A stretch of 64,000 bases of DNA from Gordionus sp. m RMFG-2023 (GCF_954871325.1 NC_088775.1:51995561-52059560), one strand, 5' to 3'; shown: positions 22,311-34,255, numbered from the stretch's first letter. Notes: a model not told the origin generated them from the letters alone. Program-made: numbers and translations.

Positions 22311-24675
22311 AAAATTGTAAAACATTTAAGGGTATATATGGTGAATTCCATATCAAATCAACCAAAGTTTTAACCCGACCCCCTTCAATTTTTCTTAAAT
22401 TTTGTATACTGATAGTATATACAAAAATGAAATTTTACCTTCCAACACTGTTTACCCGCTAAGATATGGCCGTTTAAAGCGCGGAAAAATGGTACATTTT
22501 TGACAAAACGCACCTCATTTATTTTCAAATATCTCAAAAAATAATTTAAATTTTATTTTGTACCTTAATAAAAGTACTTTAAAATCACATAAAAATAAAT
22601 ATGATAGACATTTGATTAATATCGAAAACCGGATGTGTAAAACCGGAAACGGCCATAGAAAAAAAGGTATTTTTTAAAAAAAATTCTGTAGATAGATATC
22701 ACACTGCTTTATATTTGTACAAAATCCTAAACTGGGATGAATATGAGTTTAGGAGTTATCACTCTTTATATGGCTAAAATTGAACAAATTTAACAATATC
22801 ATCATATTTTAATTTAATGAATAGTTATGAAATAATGTTAATTTAAAAATTATGTCTAAATGACAGGCCCTTACTTTTTTTAAAATCTTTATCAAAATCT
22901 TTGAGAAGTGGCTGGAATAATGAGCTTTGTTTAACACTTTAGTTTAATTTTGTCTCGAAGTTACTTGACAAAATAATTCTAAACATATTTATAACTTTAT
23001 TTACCTCAAATTGCATTACATATAATACAATCAAAAATTTATAATTAAAATATATCATATATTATAATCTTCCAAGGAATTTTAATAAATTATTACTTTT
23101 GTTTTCATCTAGGGGAATAAATCCTTGGAACTTTGTGTTCCAGAAATTCTCTTTGCTCTCAAAATCTGCTATGACTTTCAATGTTCATATATTCATTATT
23201 GCTCACAAATATATAATTTACCCCATAGATATTATTTCTTGCATAGTTAAATAAATCTATTGTTGTCAATATGTGATGTTCATATAGACGTTGCAAGCTT
23301 GCTCGAGCTGCTAACCGTTTAGTAACAGCCCCCAAAATGTCGCATGGACTTTTACCTTGTGCGGTTTCAAAAAATGTCACTCAGCCTTTATCCCAAAATC
23401 ATTTTCATGATTGTAGAGATTAATGAAATCTTTTATTTTTATATTGGTTACTGCTCCATCAGAAAAATAATAAATTTTAGCCACTCTATTAAATCTTTCC
23501 TTCAAGAATACGATCAATTTTTAAAATAAATAAAATGCACATGCGTTATGCTTTAAACAATCTGATATAACCACTAATTACATGTTTTATTATATTGTTC
23601 TCACGGTAATAAATTATAAAAGAGTTGATAGTGGCTTGATTATTGGTCTGATTAAATCCTTGTGCATGTGCACTACAAATGCATATTTTTCTGAAATGTC
23701 TGCAATAACTAAGAATTCGCCAACATTTAAATTGAATCTTAAAAAGTTTCGAATTAATGATTATCGTGAAGCTATAAACAAATAAGGAATTAAATTGTTT
23801 AATTATTCAATTAAATAATCTACAAATTCGTCAGTGTTTTGAGGGTAGTTCGATCAACTGCTATCCATTGTTTGAATGTTTTTTTATCTATAGAATTCTC
23901 ATCAAATAATATATTAAGCCTTTATTTTAATTTTGAATATATGAGGAAAAATTTATTGTTGAATTTCAATTTTGATAGATTATTATATGCTAAATAAAAT
24001 ATTTAAAATTATTTTGTAAAGTAATTTTAATTTCGAGATAAAATTTAACTAAAGTTTTAAACAGCTCATTATCCCAGCCACGTAAGGGCCTATCATTTAG
24101 ACATAATTTTTAAATTAACATTATTTCATAACTATTCATTAAATTAAAATATGATGATATTAATGTTAAATTTAACCATATAAAGAGTGATAACTCCTAA
24201 ACCCTTGTTCATCCCAGTCTAGGATTTTGTACAAATATAAAGCAGTGTGATATCTATCTACAGAAAAAAAAATTTGAAAAAAAATACCTTTTATTTCTAT
24301 GGCCATTTCCGGTTTTACACATCTGGTTTTCGATATTAATAAAATGTCCATCATATTTATTTTTATGTCATTTTAAAGAACTTTTATTGAGCTACAAAAT
24401 AAAATTTAAATTATTATTCTAACAATTATTTCTCGAGATATTTGAAAATAAATGAGGTGCATTTTGTCAAAAATGTACCATTTTTCCGCGCTTTAAACGG
24501 CCATATCTTATTAGGTAAACAGTTTTGGAAGGTAAAATTTCATTTTTTCCTTAGTTATAGTATATACTACCAGTATACAAAATTTAAGAAAAATTGAAGG
24601 GGGTTGGGTTGAAAATCGACTTTTTTTGGATTTGATATGGAATTCAGACTAAATAAATGTTTACAATTGTAATTT
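22311..24675 (-). mobile_element. DNA transposon with about 700-bp inverted ends, nested in the hAT
   Basis: Very long terminal inverted repeats. The left arm (about 22332-23050) starts near GAATTCCATATCAAATC and the right arm (about 23950-24655) mirrors it, sharing GCGCGGAAAAATGGTACATT, GGCCATATCTTA and many other blocks. Weaker similarity extends outward to 22311 and 24675. The arms are roughly 80-85% alike by eye. The middle encodes a broken minus-strand protein. The superfamily could not be fixed from sequence alone and no target duplication was established. A diverged relative of the left arm lies at 36600-37000. Confidence 0.82.
23105..23880 (-). pseudogene. transposon protein remnant of the long-TIR element
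   Basis: Minus-strand text reads, from high to low coordinate: NLNVGEFLVIADISEKYAFV (about 23730), AKIYYFSDGAVTNIKIKDF (about 23450), HENDFGIKAE, then 23159-23380 with ETAQGKSPCDILGAVTKRLA and ARASLQR. The combination YFSDGA...DFGIKAEWHFF...GKxxCD..G..VKRL is a conserved block seen in transposon-encoded proteins of many invertebrate genomes. I cannot name the superfamily with confidence. Several frame changes and stops make it non-functional. The part inside the right arm was not resolved. Confidence 0.7.
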
Positions 24676-25371
24676 TAAATTTTAAAAGAAAACATCAAAC
24701 ACTCTTAATCAAAATAAAAAAGGGGAAGGAAAAGAAATCTATTAAAGAAAATATTGGACTAGGTTCATCGTCCATTGATATTTTTCCAAGAGACCTCAGA
24801 CTTTAACCCAAACCACTTTAGATGATTTAATATAGCATTCAGCCATTTTCAATTGTTGGAAATTTTTCATTTATAAAAATGATCAATACATTAGCTTCAC
24901 AAAAAAAATATAATTTGCCGACAGACAGTGGTTGCTAGATTTTCCCAAAGATGGGAAAATGAAAAGAAAGAAATCATAAAAAGTCTAATAGAACCATCAC
25001 TAACACGCACAACAGCAGATTGTTAGAGTGTTATCACTGGTAGCTAACATTTAAATTTGTATTATAATTTAATTACGAACAAATTATTATATTAATATCT
25101 AAAAATCATTATTTTAGTTATAATAAATGTGATATCGAGTCAATAAATATTTAGCTCATTTTATAATTTTCGCAATAGAATCCTAATTTAGGTTTATTCC
25201 AACCTTATCTAAGAGTATAATAAAAATATCTGTATCTAGATACATTTAAAATTGTATCTGTATCAAGATAACTTTTTGGAAGCTGTATCTGTATCTAGAT
25301 AAATTTTTAGACGATGTATCTGTATCTAGATCCATTTAAAATGTATCTTATAACAACTCTGATAGAAACAC

Positions 25372-25596
25372 AGGTATGTATCCCTTTCGTGTTAAGGTTA
25401 CATTTTTCATACACAAAAATGTCCATCTAAAGCTTAGTGATCATTAATGGCAATCAACTTTTTAAGTATTAGCTACCAACCCCTGTTATAATACGACATT
25501 GATTTTTTTACATAAAATTATAGAATCTATTTGGTATATTAAATTTTACATTCTTTCATGATTACTATAAATCCACCCCCCCCCCCCTTAATATAG
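25372..25596. other. intron sequence before exon at 25597
   Basis: A/T-rich, ending in a long C tract (about 25575-25587) that forms a strong polypyrimidine run just before the acceptor TTAATATAG. Confidence 0.5.
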
Positions 25597-25744
25597 CTTG
25601 TATCCAAATCTCAATCGACTGCTAACCGCTTAAAAGATGTTTTCTTGCCTCACCCTCATCAGCCACATTTGGCGCCAGATCACGTGAGCACGTACGAAAC
25701 ATCTCAACATCCCATAAATGCTCTCAGCTCTTTTTTGCCCCAAG
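25597..25744 (+). CDS. host gene exon (second placed)
   Basis: Begins after CCCCCCTTAATATAG in phase 0 and ends CAAG|GTAACA in phase 1. It reads LVSKSQSTANRLKDVFLPH, continuing PHQPHLAPDHVSTYETSQH and PINALSSFLPQ. Composition (His, Pro, Ser) and the absence of stops stand out from the flanks. Phase 0 entry fits the exon ending at 9026, and phase 1 exit fits the exon at 28791. The function is unknown. The reading frame stays open a little past the donor, which is expected by chance. Confidence 0.6.
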
Positions 25745-28499
25745 GTAACACCCTCATTAAATTACTAATAAAGACAAGAAAAAAATTTCATATCAATTGG
25801 TCAATCCCGCTCGTTATTTTAATTGTATGTTAGCCTGCCCATCCATGGTTTTAAAAAAATATATACCCTCTCGCCCATTTGATTCAATATCTTTCACCCA
25901 CCCGCCAATTATTAAAATTTTTTTAAACTCAAATAGCCCATATAAAATTTTAAATCGCCCCCTCCTTTTTATGCACCTGATTAAGATATGCCATCAGAAA
26001 TATTTTATAATTTGGGAATATAATAGATAATAAAATAATATTCAATCAAATATTACGAATGTCACTAAGGAATTTATTTAATCGATAAAATATGAAATAA
26101 AATAATTAAGAGGAATATATAATTAATATTATTTATAATTATAATGTAAATATTAGAAACACATGATAGCTAGCTAAGATTAAGAAAACTATTAAAATTA
26201 TTTTTATATATCTAAAATTTCAACGTTATATAGTTATTATCTTAGAATATAAATTTGAATGTTATTATATAAAATAAAATGAAATAAGTAAGAGTAGAAA
26301 ATGAGATATATTTTATAAAAGGTTATTCGAATTATTATAAATTATTTTAATTAATATTATAATTTAAAATTTGTATTATATTTTTATTATTATTATTCAA
26401 ATTAATTAAAATATTATTTTTAACATACAATGAGTCCACATTTTCTGGATTTAAACATGTTCCTCTTTGCTCTAAAAACCCTCCAGCAATGTTTTAGATC
26501 CTCATTCAGGAGTGCTAGTTGCTGGAAAATCTTGATAACTTTGGTAACTTTTTTCTCGTTTTTTTTTCACCAAAGTTAGGATATCCAGGTAATATTTTCT
26601 CAACTATAAAAAATAAAACCAATAAACAAGCCCATCTGTTGTAATTCAATTTTGACATGGATGTTATTTATTTTAAACATTTGATTTAATAGATAAGGAT
26701 TTTTATTAATTGTTAAATGGCTATTTATAATTTAATTTAAGTGTAATCTCTTTGCTTTTGAGAAAATAGGAGACAGTAGATTTTTATCCATGTCTATATT
26801 CTTGGATATAAATTATATCCAACATATTTTTTAAATAACTTTCTACTGCGTCAATTTCATCTAGTGATATTATTCTCAATCGTCAGAATTTAATCGAAAA
26901 TAAGTAATGCACAACTCTCACCTAGCAAGAATAAATTTTTTATGTCTTAAATTACAAATACCAAATGTATAAAAATTTCGTTGGAAATATTTTTTATTGT
27001 CCACATACAATTTTTTCAGGTATTATGAAATCGATATATTAAAAATAGTATATTATATATTTATGTTACAATTATTTGTTCATATTGAAGGTACTAATTA
27101 CATATTTAACATATTTTATAAAAATAATTAAAAATTTCGGAATAACCTTTCATCAAAATAAAGGTAAATGTCTGATTCACACCTCAATAGGAAAATTTAT
27201 GAATTATCAAATAATAAAGGAGAAAATTCTGATTCACTTTTCATTCTTCGTCGATTTCATAATATCTAAAAAACTATTTTATATGCACAATAAAGAATCT
27301 TTTCAACCAAATATTTATACATATATATAGTTGTAATTTATGACCTATAAAAACTTATTCTTGCATTTTTTCATTATCTATACAGGACATCAAAAAAGGA
27401 CCTTGTTTCGATTCCTGAAATAACACAAAAAATCCAATAATTCAAAAAAATTTTCACCGAAACTATGTGCCACATTAACACCTCTTGGAATTATCAAAAC
27501 AACAGCCGTTAGTCAGGATTGCTATTTACCCCATCCTCTCCCCCATCCTCATCGCTTGAAGGTGGACAGTGGATTTTAGTAGAGCATAGAAGGAAAAGAA
27601 GGAAGAAATGAAAAAATAGAAACGATAAAAATATAATAAGCACAGTTTTCAACACGCTCGCATTTGTAGCCATATAAAAAAGAAAATAATATAATAAAAT
27701 TTTACCAAAAAAGTATAAATCAGGTATTTCCAAAACTAAGGAGTCCGGTATATGTTGTAGGAATTTCCTATTGCCCAAATAAAATAGTCGAAGGCTTGAA
27801 TTTATTTTCTCTGAATGTCAAGGTATAAATCAAAATTTATAAAAATATATAATACCTTTATAAAAGATTATGTCGGGAATATTTTTATGGTATTTCCTAC
27901 TTATGTCTTTTCCCAATTTTCATCTATAATTAGGAATAAAGTTCAAATATATTTTTAATTTTTACTTCATTGTAAATATGTTTTTATTTCCCTGAGTGCC
28001 CTAAAAGGGATAAAAAGAATTATTCATAATATTATATTTATATTATACCTTATAAGAATGTGTTGTGGTTATTTCTTTTAATAGTTATTAATCTAAAAAT
28101 ACAATAGTAAAAGAAAAACAATTTGAAAATAAATATACCTCATTTAGATCCATTGATGTAAGAAAAATTTGAAAATACAGGTAGATAGTAAAACACAATT
28201 ATAAATAAACTTGAAACAGAATATAAAAAAATAAAAAAAATAGGCATTTCATAAGAACCGTAAGGGCTCAGTGTTTAGTATCTGCGACTAATATTCAGTT
28301 GTAACTCTGGATATTGACACTTTTTCACAAAATGAGACACGACTTTTATTATTTAAGATTTTAAATCAAATCATACAATATCAAATTAACACTTAACTAC
28401 TTTATATTAGAGAATTAAAAACTGAAAATATACATTGATAATAAATGATTACCGATAAGAAAAGTATGTATATAGCAACAAAATGCTAACAATAATTTA
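25745..28499. other. intron, mostly AT-rich
   Basis: About 2.7 kb of A/T-rich sequence. A patch at 26425-26560 has somewhat coding-like text (VLDPHSGVLVAGKS) after a good pyrimidine-rich acceptor (CCTCTTTGCTC...CCAG), but a stop follows at once and its phase does not fit the gene. A minus-strand ORF at 27509-27778 is listed separately. Confidence 0.4.
27509..27778 (-). CDS. possible minus-strand exon, hydrophobic protein
   Basis: Open for about 89 codons on the minus strand. There is no ATG at its start, but an acceptor-like GGGCAATAG precedes GAAATTCC, so it could only be a terminal exon. It reads FLQHIPDSLVLEIPDLYFFG, then a strongly hydrophobic stretch with LIIFLSFLFFHFFLLFLL, then an acidic tail CPPSSDEDGGEDGVNSNPD. 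A membrane anchor followed by an acidic tail is plausible for a real protein, but a T-rich strand also yields such hydrophobic text by chance. It lies inside an intron of the plus-strand gene. Confidence 0.25.
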   Translation of the reverse strand: MGNRKFLQHIPDSLVLEIPDLYFFGKILLYYFLFYMATNASVLKTVLIIFLSFLFFHFFLLFLLCSTKIHCPPSSDEDGGEDGVNSNPD

Positions 28500-28691
28500 T
28501 AGTGGTGTTGTCAAACAGCTCGATTTGAGCCAATTTTATATATTATGTTATTTTTGATATATATTTTAAAATTTTTTTAAAAAATTAAACTTTTGTGATT
28601 TTTATGCAAAAAAATCTTTCAGAACAAATTTTTTTTAGAAAATTTTTCACTATGAAAAAAAATTATCAAATTAAAGCTCAGGACAATACTA
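28500..28691. mobile_element. short MITE with TAGTG...CACTA-like ends
   Basis: Left end TAGTGGTGTTGTCAAACAGC and right end inversely similar (TAAAGCTCAGGACAATACTA). Length 192 bp, A/T-rich core. Similar single ends occur at 8106 and 9645. A target duplication is not clear. Confidence 0.45.
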
Positions 28692-28790
28692 TCAATTAAA
28701 ATAGACCTTCAGTAAAACAGGGTAGCCTAAATAACATATTAAATTTTGAAAAATAACGCTTATTTATATTAAAAAAATCATTAAAAACAG

Positions 28791-29054
28791 GAGCGGCTAA
28801 GTATTGGGCTAAAGCTTTTTCTATGCAAAATCAAGGTGGTGAGCCAACTTATTCCGGACTACCTGGGACCGAATCAAAGCGATCTTCATTCAGCCATAGT
28901 ATTCGCGCTGCCACCATTCAGTTACCAGCTAACCAAACTGGTCCGGCTGCTACCAACGCCAAAATCAAGCGAAAACTAGATCAAGTCAAGAACAAGCTGA
29001 AGGAAATGCAAGCATCCACCCCACCACATATCACCACCGCTGCTAATCATCAAG
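28791..29054 (+). CDS. host gene exon, Lys/Ser/Thr-rich
   Basis: Acceptor TTAAAAACAG, entry in phase 1 (G|GA), exit CAAG|GTTACA in phase 1. It reads GAAKYWAKAFSMQNQGGEPT, then a Ser/Thr-rich part, then a basic helix-like segment KIKRKLDQVKNKLKEMQAS and an end TAANHQ. An ATG at 28823 exists, but coding character begins before it. It joins the 25597 exon upstream and, in phase, either the candidate at 30130 or the exon at 31725. This is one of the clearest host exons here. The segment KRKLDQVKNKLKEM could form a short coiled coil. Confidence 0.75.
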
Positions 29055-29309
29055 GTTACAATTTTTATATAATATATCTATTTGTTTTTCTCTCCCCTAC
29101 AGATAATTCTTTCTTAACTTTATTTATTAATCCCCATACCCCTTTCCATTGTTTATCTTATTTAAAAAAATTTGCGAATCTTGGATAAAAACTTGAAAAG
29201 TATTATAAACTTGTATAAAATATGGTGTGAAATTCTTTAATTATTTTTATATTATGCTTTTCAAGTTATCCAGGACTCTTAATCAATATTATATACTACA
29301 ACATTTCAT

Positions 29310-29490
29310 TCATATCCGCCGAGGCCTGTAACTCACAGGTAAATAATGTTAAAATCGGGCTGGTTAAAAATATTTTTAAAATAATGGGTGTACGGGTGAA
29401 TTTGAAATATTTTTAAGGCGAAATGAACAGAACAGGTTTATATTTATTAAAATTTATTTTTATTTCATTGCATATTTTATAAGTAAAAAG
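29310..29490. mobile_element. hAT-type MITE fragment, variant B
   Basis: Shares an ordered series of blocks with the complete MITE at 60651-61010, including GGCCTGTAACTC, GGGTG...GGGTGAA, GGCGAAATGAACAG and TTATTTCATTGCATATT. Both ends are damaged. It lies in the intron after the exon at 28791. Confidence 0.65.
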
Positions 29491-30129
29491 ATATTATAAT
29501 AAACCAGCTGATAGCCAAAAACTAAAACAATATGCAGGGTTCAAACTATTATAAATCCATGCACCCATCAATGCAAACGCAAGCACTATTATAAGAACGG
29601 ATATGTTTCATGAAGTTTGAATGATATTCATTGTTACTACGATTATAATAGATCTTGTAAAATATGGGATATATCTGATTGATATGTTAACTTTACCCTT
29701 ATGTCAGCAATTCTCGAATCTGCCTTGACCAAAGAACATAAAATGATGATTTAAAAAATTAAACTTGTTTAATATATAAAATTAGAGGCCAGCAAGATTG
29801 ACCAAAACATGCTTTGAAATGATGATTAAAAACTTAAACTTGGTTAATTTGATTTTGGAAGTATATTTTTATGTGATTTTTTGTTTTTGTTGATTGGTAT
29901 TTTGTGCGGGAATATTTTTCTAAAATATAAATTATATACCAATTCAAATGTGCATAAAAATGGATACCTTTGTAACCTAGTATTTTGTTTCTTTTACCAC
30001 AATTCTGTTTCATAGGAGACATTCCAAAAAATGGTTATGCAATTTTCTTATATATTCAAACTCTCTTATAAGTTCAAATTTGTTAGTCTGGGATTACTTA
30101 TGCATTGGTCGTTTTACACCATTCTTCAG

Positions 30130-30390
30130 CTCCAATCCTTTGTCTAGATCGGGAATTAGAAAAATTTAAATATTTAACATTTCTAATATCACTTAAATCC
30201 CCATTTCCGACACAATCGTGGCCTTCGGATTCAGCCTTGAATTTCTTCAAAGCAATCCGCCAAAATGCGCTTATTTGGGGTGATCCTCAGGAAAGTTTTT
30301 ACATACTGCAACGGATTTCATTTGAAATATGTAGCACATTGTATATCAATCCACTGATCCCTTACCCAGAGGCACTTTCTTACATTTTTT
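30130..30390 (+). CDS. candidate host exon
   Basis: Follows an excellent acceptor (GTTTTACACCATTCTTCAG) and enters in phase 1, as do most exons of the gene. It reads APILCLDRELEKFKYLTFL, then PSDSALNFFKAIRQNALIWG, DPQESFYILQRISFEICST and LYINPLIPYPEALSYI. This text is strongly protein-like. The problem is the donor: no good GT in phase 1 follows; candidates are weak (GTGATC in the IWGD region or GTAGCA). It could therefore be an alternative exon, part of another transcript, or a damaged copy. Function not recognised. Confidence 0.4.
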
Positions 30391-30595
30391 TAAACATATT
30401 TTTTATTATATTTTAAATATATTCTTATTTCTTTTTTTAAATATATTTTATTTTTATATTATTTATATTATATCTTATTTTATAAATTTTTTTTTTTTAA
30501 ATAAAATAAGATATTAGTAATTTATGTAATATTAAATATAAAAATAAAATCATAAATTCAATATTAATTAATGAATAAAATTTAGATATAAATTG

Positions 30596-31645
30596 TAAGT
30601 AATTAGGGGGTATCAGTCATTGAGAATATGAAGCTGAGGTAATTGGATTTTATTATATTAAGGGCTAATCTTTGGCTTAGGTAGTAACCCTCGTTGGGAT
30701 CTTCGGTCCTAGTAGAGATCCGTTTCCCCAGCTCTTTAAAGAAGGCAAGGGCGTGAGAGCCGAACGATGTTAGAGTCGTGGCGATTAGTGGTAGGAATGT
30801 GTAATTGGCCGGAAGCGATGGCGAATATTTAGCGAGTTTATTCGTCTCGGCGTCTACTAGAGCATCTCTATTTATATTGGAAGGGGCAAGGGGATCGATG
30901 CATGAGAAATCTCAGGTTAGAAATTCCCCCCTCTTCCAAGGGATCATGGTAGAGCCATCGGGACGCTTACCATCAGAATTGTAGAGTCCAGTGGGTTCTA
31001 GGGTTGATGGGATACCGGCAGATTTTAGGGCCCTGGCAATAGTATAATTGCATTTTGAATGTCTAATGAATCTGCCTCTACAGCGCTTGCAGTGTAAAGA
31101 GTGACGGCCTTTGGAGTTGACCGGCGTTTGACAAAGGATGCAGTGATAGGGTATTACCATATCACAATTAAATCTAAGACCGATGGCGTGACGTAGCTCA
31201 TCATTGCTTAGGAGCTGGTCAAGGTTTCGCGATGGAAAAGCTTCGAGAAATTCATACCCGCTGTCTGCGGAAATGGAGAAGAGTAGAGAATGGTCCTCGG
31301 GTTGGCTCCTCGATTTAAGGTATGCAACGGAGTTGCCAACTAGAGGCTTATCCCAGTCCTTCTGCAGTGTCGATGAGGGAGGATCGACTAATGAAAGAGA
31401 TTTCTATAGATCAATTGCCTGGGGAAGTAAAGGGTCAGGATGTTTTGTGAGTGCGTGTATGATGGGCTCGCAGGACAGGCGAGAGGATATGAACGCACTA
31501 ACAGAGAGTAGGGAAGGCGATCGTATGCCAATGCCGCCGGATTTGGTTGGCAAGGTAGCTTGTAGCCAAGATAGGTCTCCGAATTTGAGATTGAGTATAT
31601 CCTCATCGTTTTTAAAAATTTTTATTTTTAGCTAAGAGCGAATAT
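30596..31645 (-). pseudogene. LINE, 5'-truncated copy (C-terminal region and 3' tail)
   Basis: Minus-strand copy of the 44-kb LINE, nested in the host intron. It starts within the post-RT region (WLQATLPTKSGGIGIRSPS, about 31570), continues to a zinc-finger-like CILCQTPVNSKGRHSLHC followed by CKRCRGRFIRHSKCN, then IPSTLEPTGLY and GKRPDG, then about 330 bp to a 3' tail homologous to 47.2-47.42 kb. The PD of RPDG and the later D in DFSCIDPLAPS fit a restriction-like endonuclease region. A TGA stands where relatives have Trp in the LxWDFT motif. It has an intact equivalent of the site where a MITE hit the 44-kb copy. Confidence 0.88.
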
Positions 31646-31724
31646 CAGTGAATTGGGGTAATTACTCTTTTCTTCAATATTGAAACCTCAACTTATTTTA
31701 CCTTTTACCCTTCTCACACAAAAG

Positions 31725-32057
31725 CGGCCTGTCGTATCCATCCTAGCAACAGCGATTCTGATTCGGAACTCAAGCCGTTTCCATTCGAATCGGACCGTGA
31801 TATTTCTAAAGCAAATAGCGCAGACGAAACATCTAAGGATGCGGGTGGTGTTGCCGGTCTCGGCAAAAAACTCATGAAAGAATGGAAAGAATTAAACAAG
31901 GACAAAGAGGAAAAGGACAAACACAAGAAAGTATCAGGTCATCCCATATCGCTCGAGAGGATTGAACTTATGCGAACCTCTATCATGGCTGACATGCCCA
32001 GCATAAAGCCCTCCTTGCCTCCCCTCACACCTGTACCTCATGGCTCGTCTAGCCATG
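31725..32057 (+). CDS. host gene exon, charged and Ser/Pro-rich
   Basis: Acceptor CCCTTCTCACACAAAAG, entry in phase 1 (G|CG), exit AGCCATG|GTAACA in phase 1. It reads CRIHPSNSDSDSELKPF, an acidic stretch DISKANSADETSKDAGGV, then GLGKKLMKEWKELNKDKEE with more Lys, then ISLERIELMRTSIMADM and a Pro-rich end SLPPLTPVPHGSSS. The lysine/glutamate block looks like an exposed helix. No catalytic motif is seen. Clean reading frame, strong splice sites and phase agreement with exons on both sides make this well supported as host coding sequence. Confidence 0.78.
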
Positions 32058-32317
32058 GTAACATACCACTTTTAATATATTGTTTTTACTTAATATTTAA
32101 ATTATAATTTGGATTTAATTATTCGATTTTAGTATTAGTCTAAATAAATCATGTTATAACCATAGATAATAGTTAACTCTTAAAAAACATAATGCCTATT
32201 TAAAAATATTTTACGAATCGTTAGATTCTTTTGAATCTTTCTTAAAGTTTTATTTTATAATTTAAATATAATTGTGGATTTTATATAAATTTAAAATTTT
32301 GAAAACCACCTTAAAAG

Positions 32318-32502
32318 GAATAATAATACCGGATCGACATCAGCCCTCTATCTTGCCCATCATTTCTGACCTGTACGAGGATGAAAAGGATAGGGAAACG
32401 GTACAGATTTCATCTCAACAAAATCAGGCAGGACTAGGAGAAGAACAACGTAAGGCTACAGCACATCGCATTAAAATCTTTTTCGATAGCGCCATCTCTA
32501 AC
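32318..32502 (+). CDS. host gene exon
   Basis: Acceptor CCACCTTAAAAG, entry phase 1 (G|GA), exit AAC|GTATGT in phase 0 with a consensus donor. It reads IIIPDRHQPSILPIISDLY, EDEKDRETVQISSQQNQAG and LGEEQRKATAHRIKIFFDSA, ending ISN. It continues directly into the exon at 34315. The C-terminal half is predicted helical. Not recognised. Confidence 0.75.
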
Positions 32503-32779
32503 GTATGTCACTCACTTTAATTAAGGTGTTTGCTCTAAGGTAAAAAGAAATGCGAATTAAAAAAATTTAAAGAAAGTAAAAAAATATCTTTTTTTAAAAA
32601 AAATTTGATATTTAGATTATACATTATTATTTCAAAATATAGTAGTTATACTATGATGATAATAAATTATAATTTGTCAGAATCATTAGTAAAATTATCT
32701 ATGTATGCATACACTTATACAAAATAAGAATGTATATATATAATTATTATAAAAAATTAAGTGACATTATGTTACAATT
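32503..32779. other. intron, AT-rich
   Basis: Nothing but A/T-rich sequence between the donor and the LINE insertion. Confidence 0.4.
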
Positions 32780-34255
32780 GAAACAAAATCGAAAAGGGAA
32801 TGAGTTAATAAGGCAATGGAAATTTGATTTAATGAACTGGATTGCAAGTCTTTGACAAATATAAAATCTTTTAGTTCCTCTGTTTATTTGACTTGCCATC
32901 TTCCCAAAATAGCCTAGTCATTCCATCTAGTCTTCTATCGTCAAGAAACAAACCGATAGGTTTTGTCGTCAAAGGAATTCTAGCTGAATTTAAAGCATGC
33001 TTGATAAGTGAATTGCATAGAGTATGCTGGGGAGCTAGCCCGCTACTTCTTGCATTGAAGGCATTAACTGTCTGAATCCGCCTGTTTGTGACGAGTAGAC
33101 GTTGAAATAAATAGCTAGCGTAAAACTGAATTCCTGATTAGTGAGATTAAGGCCTAAGTTTTTAGAAGGAATTGCCTCCAAAAATTCATCATCTGAACCT
33201 ATGTTCAGACAGCAAAGAGGAATGACAGATTCCAAGTTGATGCAAAGATAATCAGCGGTATCTGCAATCATAGGGTATCACAATCTCTGCTTGGTTAAAT
33301 TGAGAAGAGGAGTGTCAGATTACGTTTTTTTGCCCCATAAGGAAACAGCCTCTTCTAGTAAACAGTGTTGAAAAATGAGAGGCAAGGATATCATTATTCG
33401 CAAGCCTAGAAAGAAATAACGATTGGAGACCGAATTTTGACTCCTCCATTGGAGGTATGGAATGGCTATGATCATTAAAACGAAGTCTTTTTTAACTCCT
33501 TAGTTTCGAGTTATCTGGTAAATTTGAATATAATATTAGATTTTAAAACATAAAGAATTTTGGGAAGGTTTAAAAAGTTTTTTTATTAGGAAATGCACCT
33601 AGTGAGCAGAAAGGGAATATAGAGTTCATCCAAGTTTTTGAGGATAATTGAGTTTTAGAAAATTGTTGGATCACTCCCACACTACAGATAGAAGATCCTA
33701 GATGGGAGATTTAATCTTGTATGATATTCTTAATAATTATTTTCAACGTTCGAATGTAAGGGGCAGAATAAGGTTTTGTTTAACCTAAGACCAATAAAGA
33801 CTTCTGCATTTTTTTATTATGCTGTAAGCCTTCGCGATCCCCACATGTGAATCAACTTATTATACCGTCATCGATGTACCAAATATGGAGATCAAGCTTG
33901 CAGTAGCTTTTAATTTTTTCAATAATACTATTCAGACCTTAACAAAATAAAAATTAACCTAGAGGGTCTCCTAGTTGAATGCCTTTAGCAGTTGAGGTAG
34001 TTTGGTACCAAAATTGAAGAAGGGAAGGATCTTGGTAGTAGCTAATTAAGTAACAGTTTAGTTAATATTTGGTGAACTCTATGTGGAGGTGTTTCCCGTG
34101 GAGAATATTGTAAGAATTCCTGAAGTCGATAATAATTAAATCTGTATTCATGTGATCATTTAAAAAAAATAAGACGTAACCAGGACACGGAATTCGAGCA
34201 GCATGAATCACTTATTTTTTTTTAAAAAAAAATACAAATATTAACATTCGAAAAT
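32780..34255 (-). pseudogene. second, diverged LINE copy with RT remnants
   Basis: Minus-strand LINE of the same broad family, nested in the host intron. From high to low coordinate: RT pieces (about 33830-34150: IDFRNSYNILHGKHLH, GIQLGDPLG, WYIDDGI), a post-RT region (33035-33271), a remnant of the C-terminal region (NSLIKHALNSARIPLTTKPI, then RRLDGMTRLFWEDGKS, about 32900-33020) and a terminal FYICQRLAIQFIKSN. The stretch between the GKS and the QRLA motif, about 200 bp in the other copies, is deleted. The 5' end is lost. It is more diverged than the copies at 30.6 and 44 kb. Confidence 0.8.

Larger units (their letters stand above)
21826..25361. mobile_element. hAT-type element with subterminal TATCTGTATCTAGATA repeats
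   Basis: Ends CAGAGTTGTTAAAGTATC and its inverse near 25361, flanked by the perfect 8-bp duplication ATAGAAAC (21818-21825 and 25362-25369). Both subterminal regions (to about 21960 and from about 25215) carry several copies of TATCTGTATCTAGATA, likely transposase-binding sites. No transposase of its own was recognised. The region 24675-25200 may hold remnants, but most of the interior is a second element (22311-24675). Confidence 0.9.

Noticed and set aside
26425-26560. Exon-like patch with NVLDPHSGVLVAGKS
   Set aside because: Good acceptor, but an immediate stop in that frame and a phase that does not fit the neighbouring exons.
27076-27330. 84-codon plus-strand ORF
   Set aside because: Composition is that of random A/T-rich sequence (Ile, Lys, Phe, Asn); no start context, splice sites or homology.
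31204-31635. 143-codon plus-strand ORF
   Set aside because: Shadow of the minus-strand LINE coding sequence; the minus strand carries the conserved motifs.
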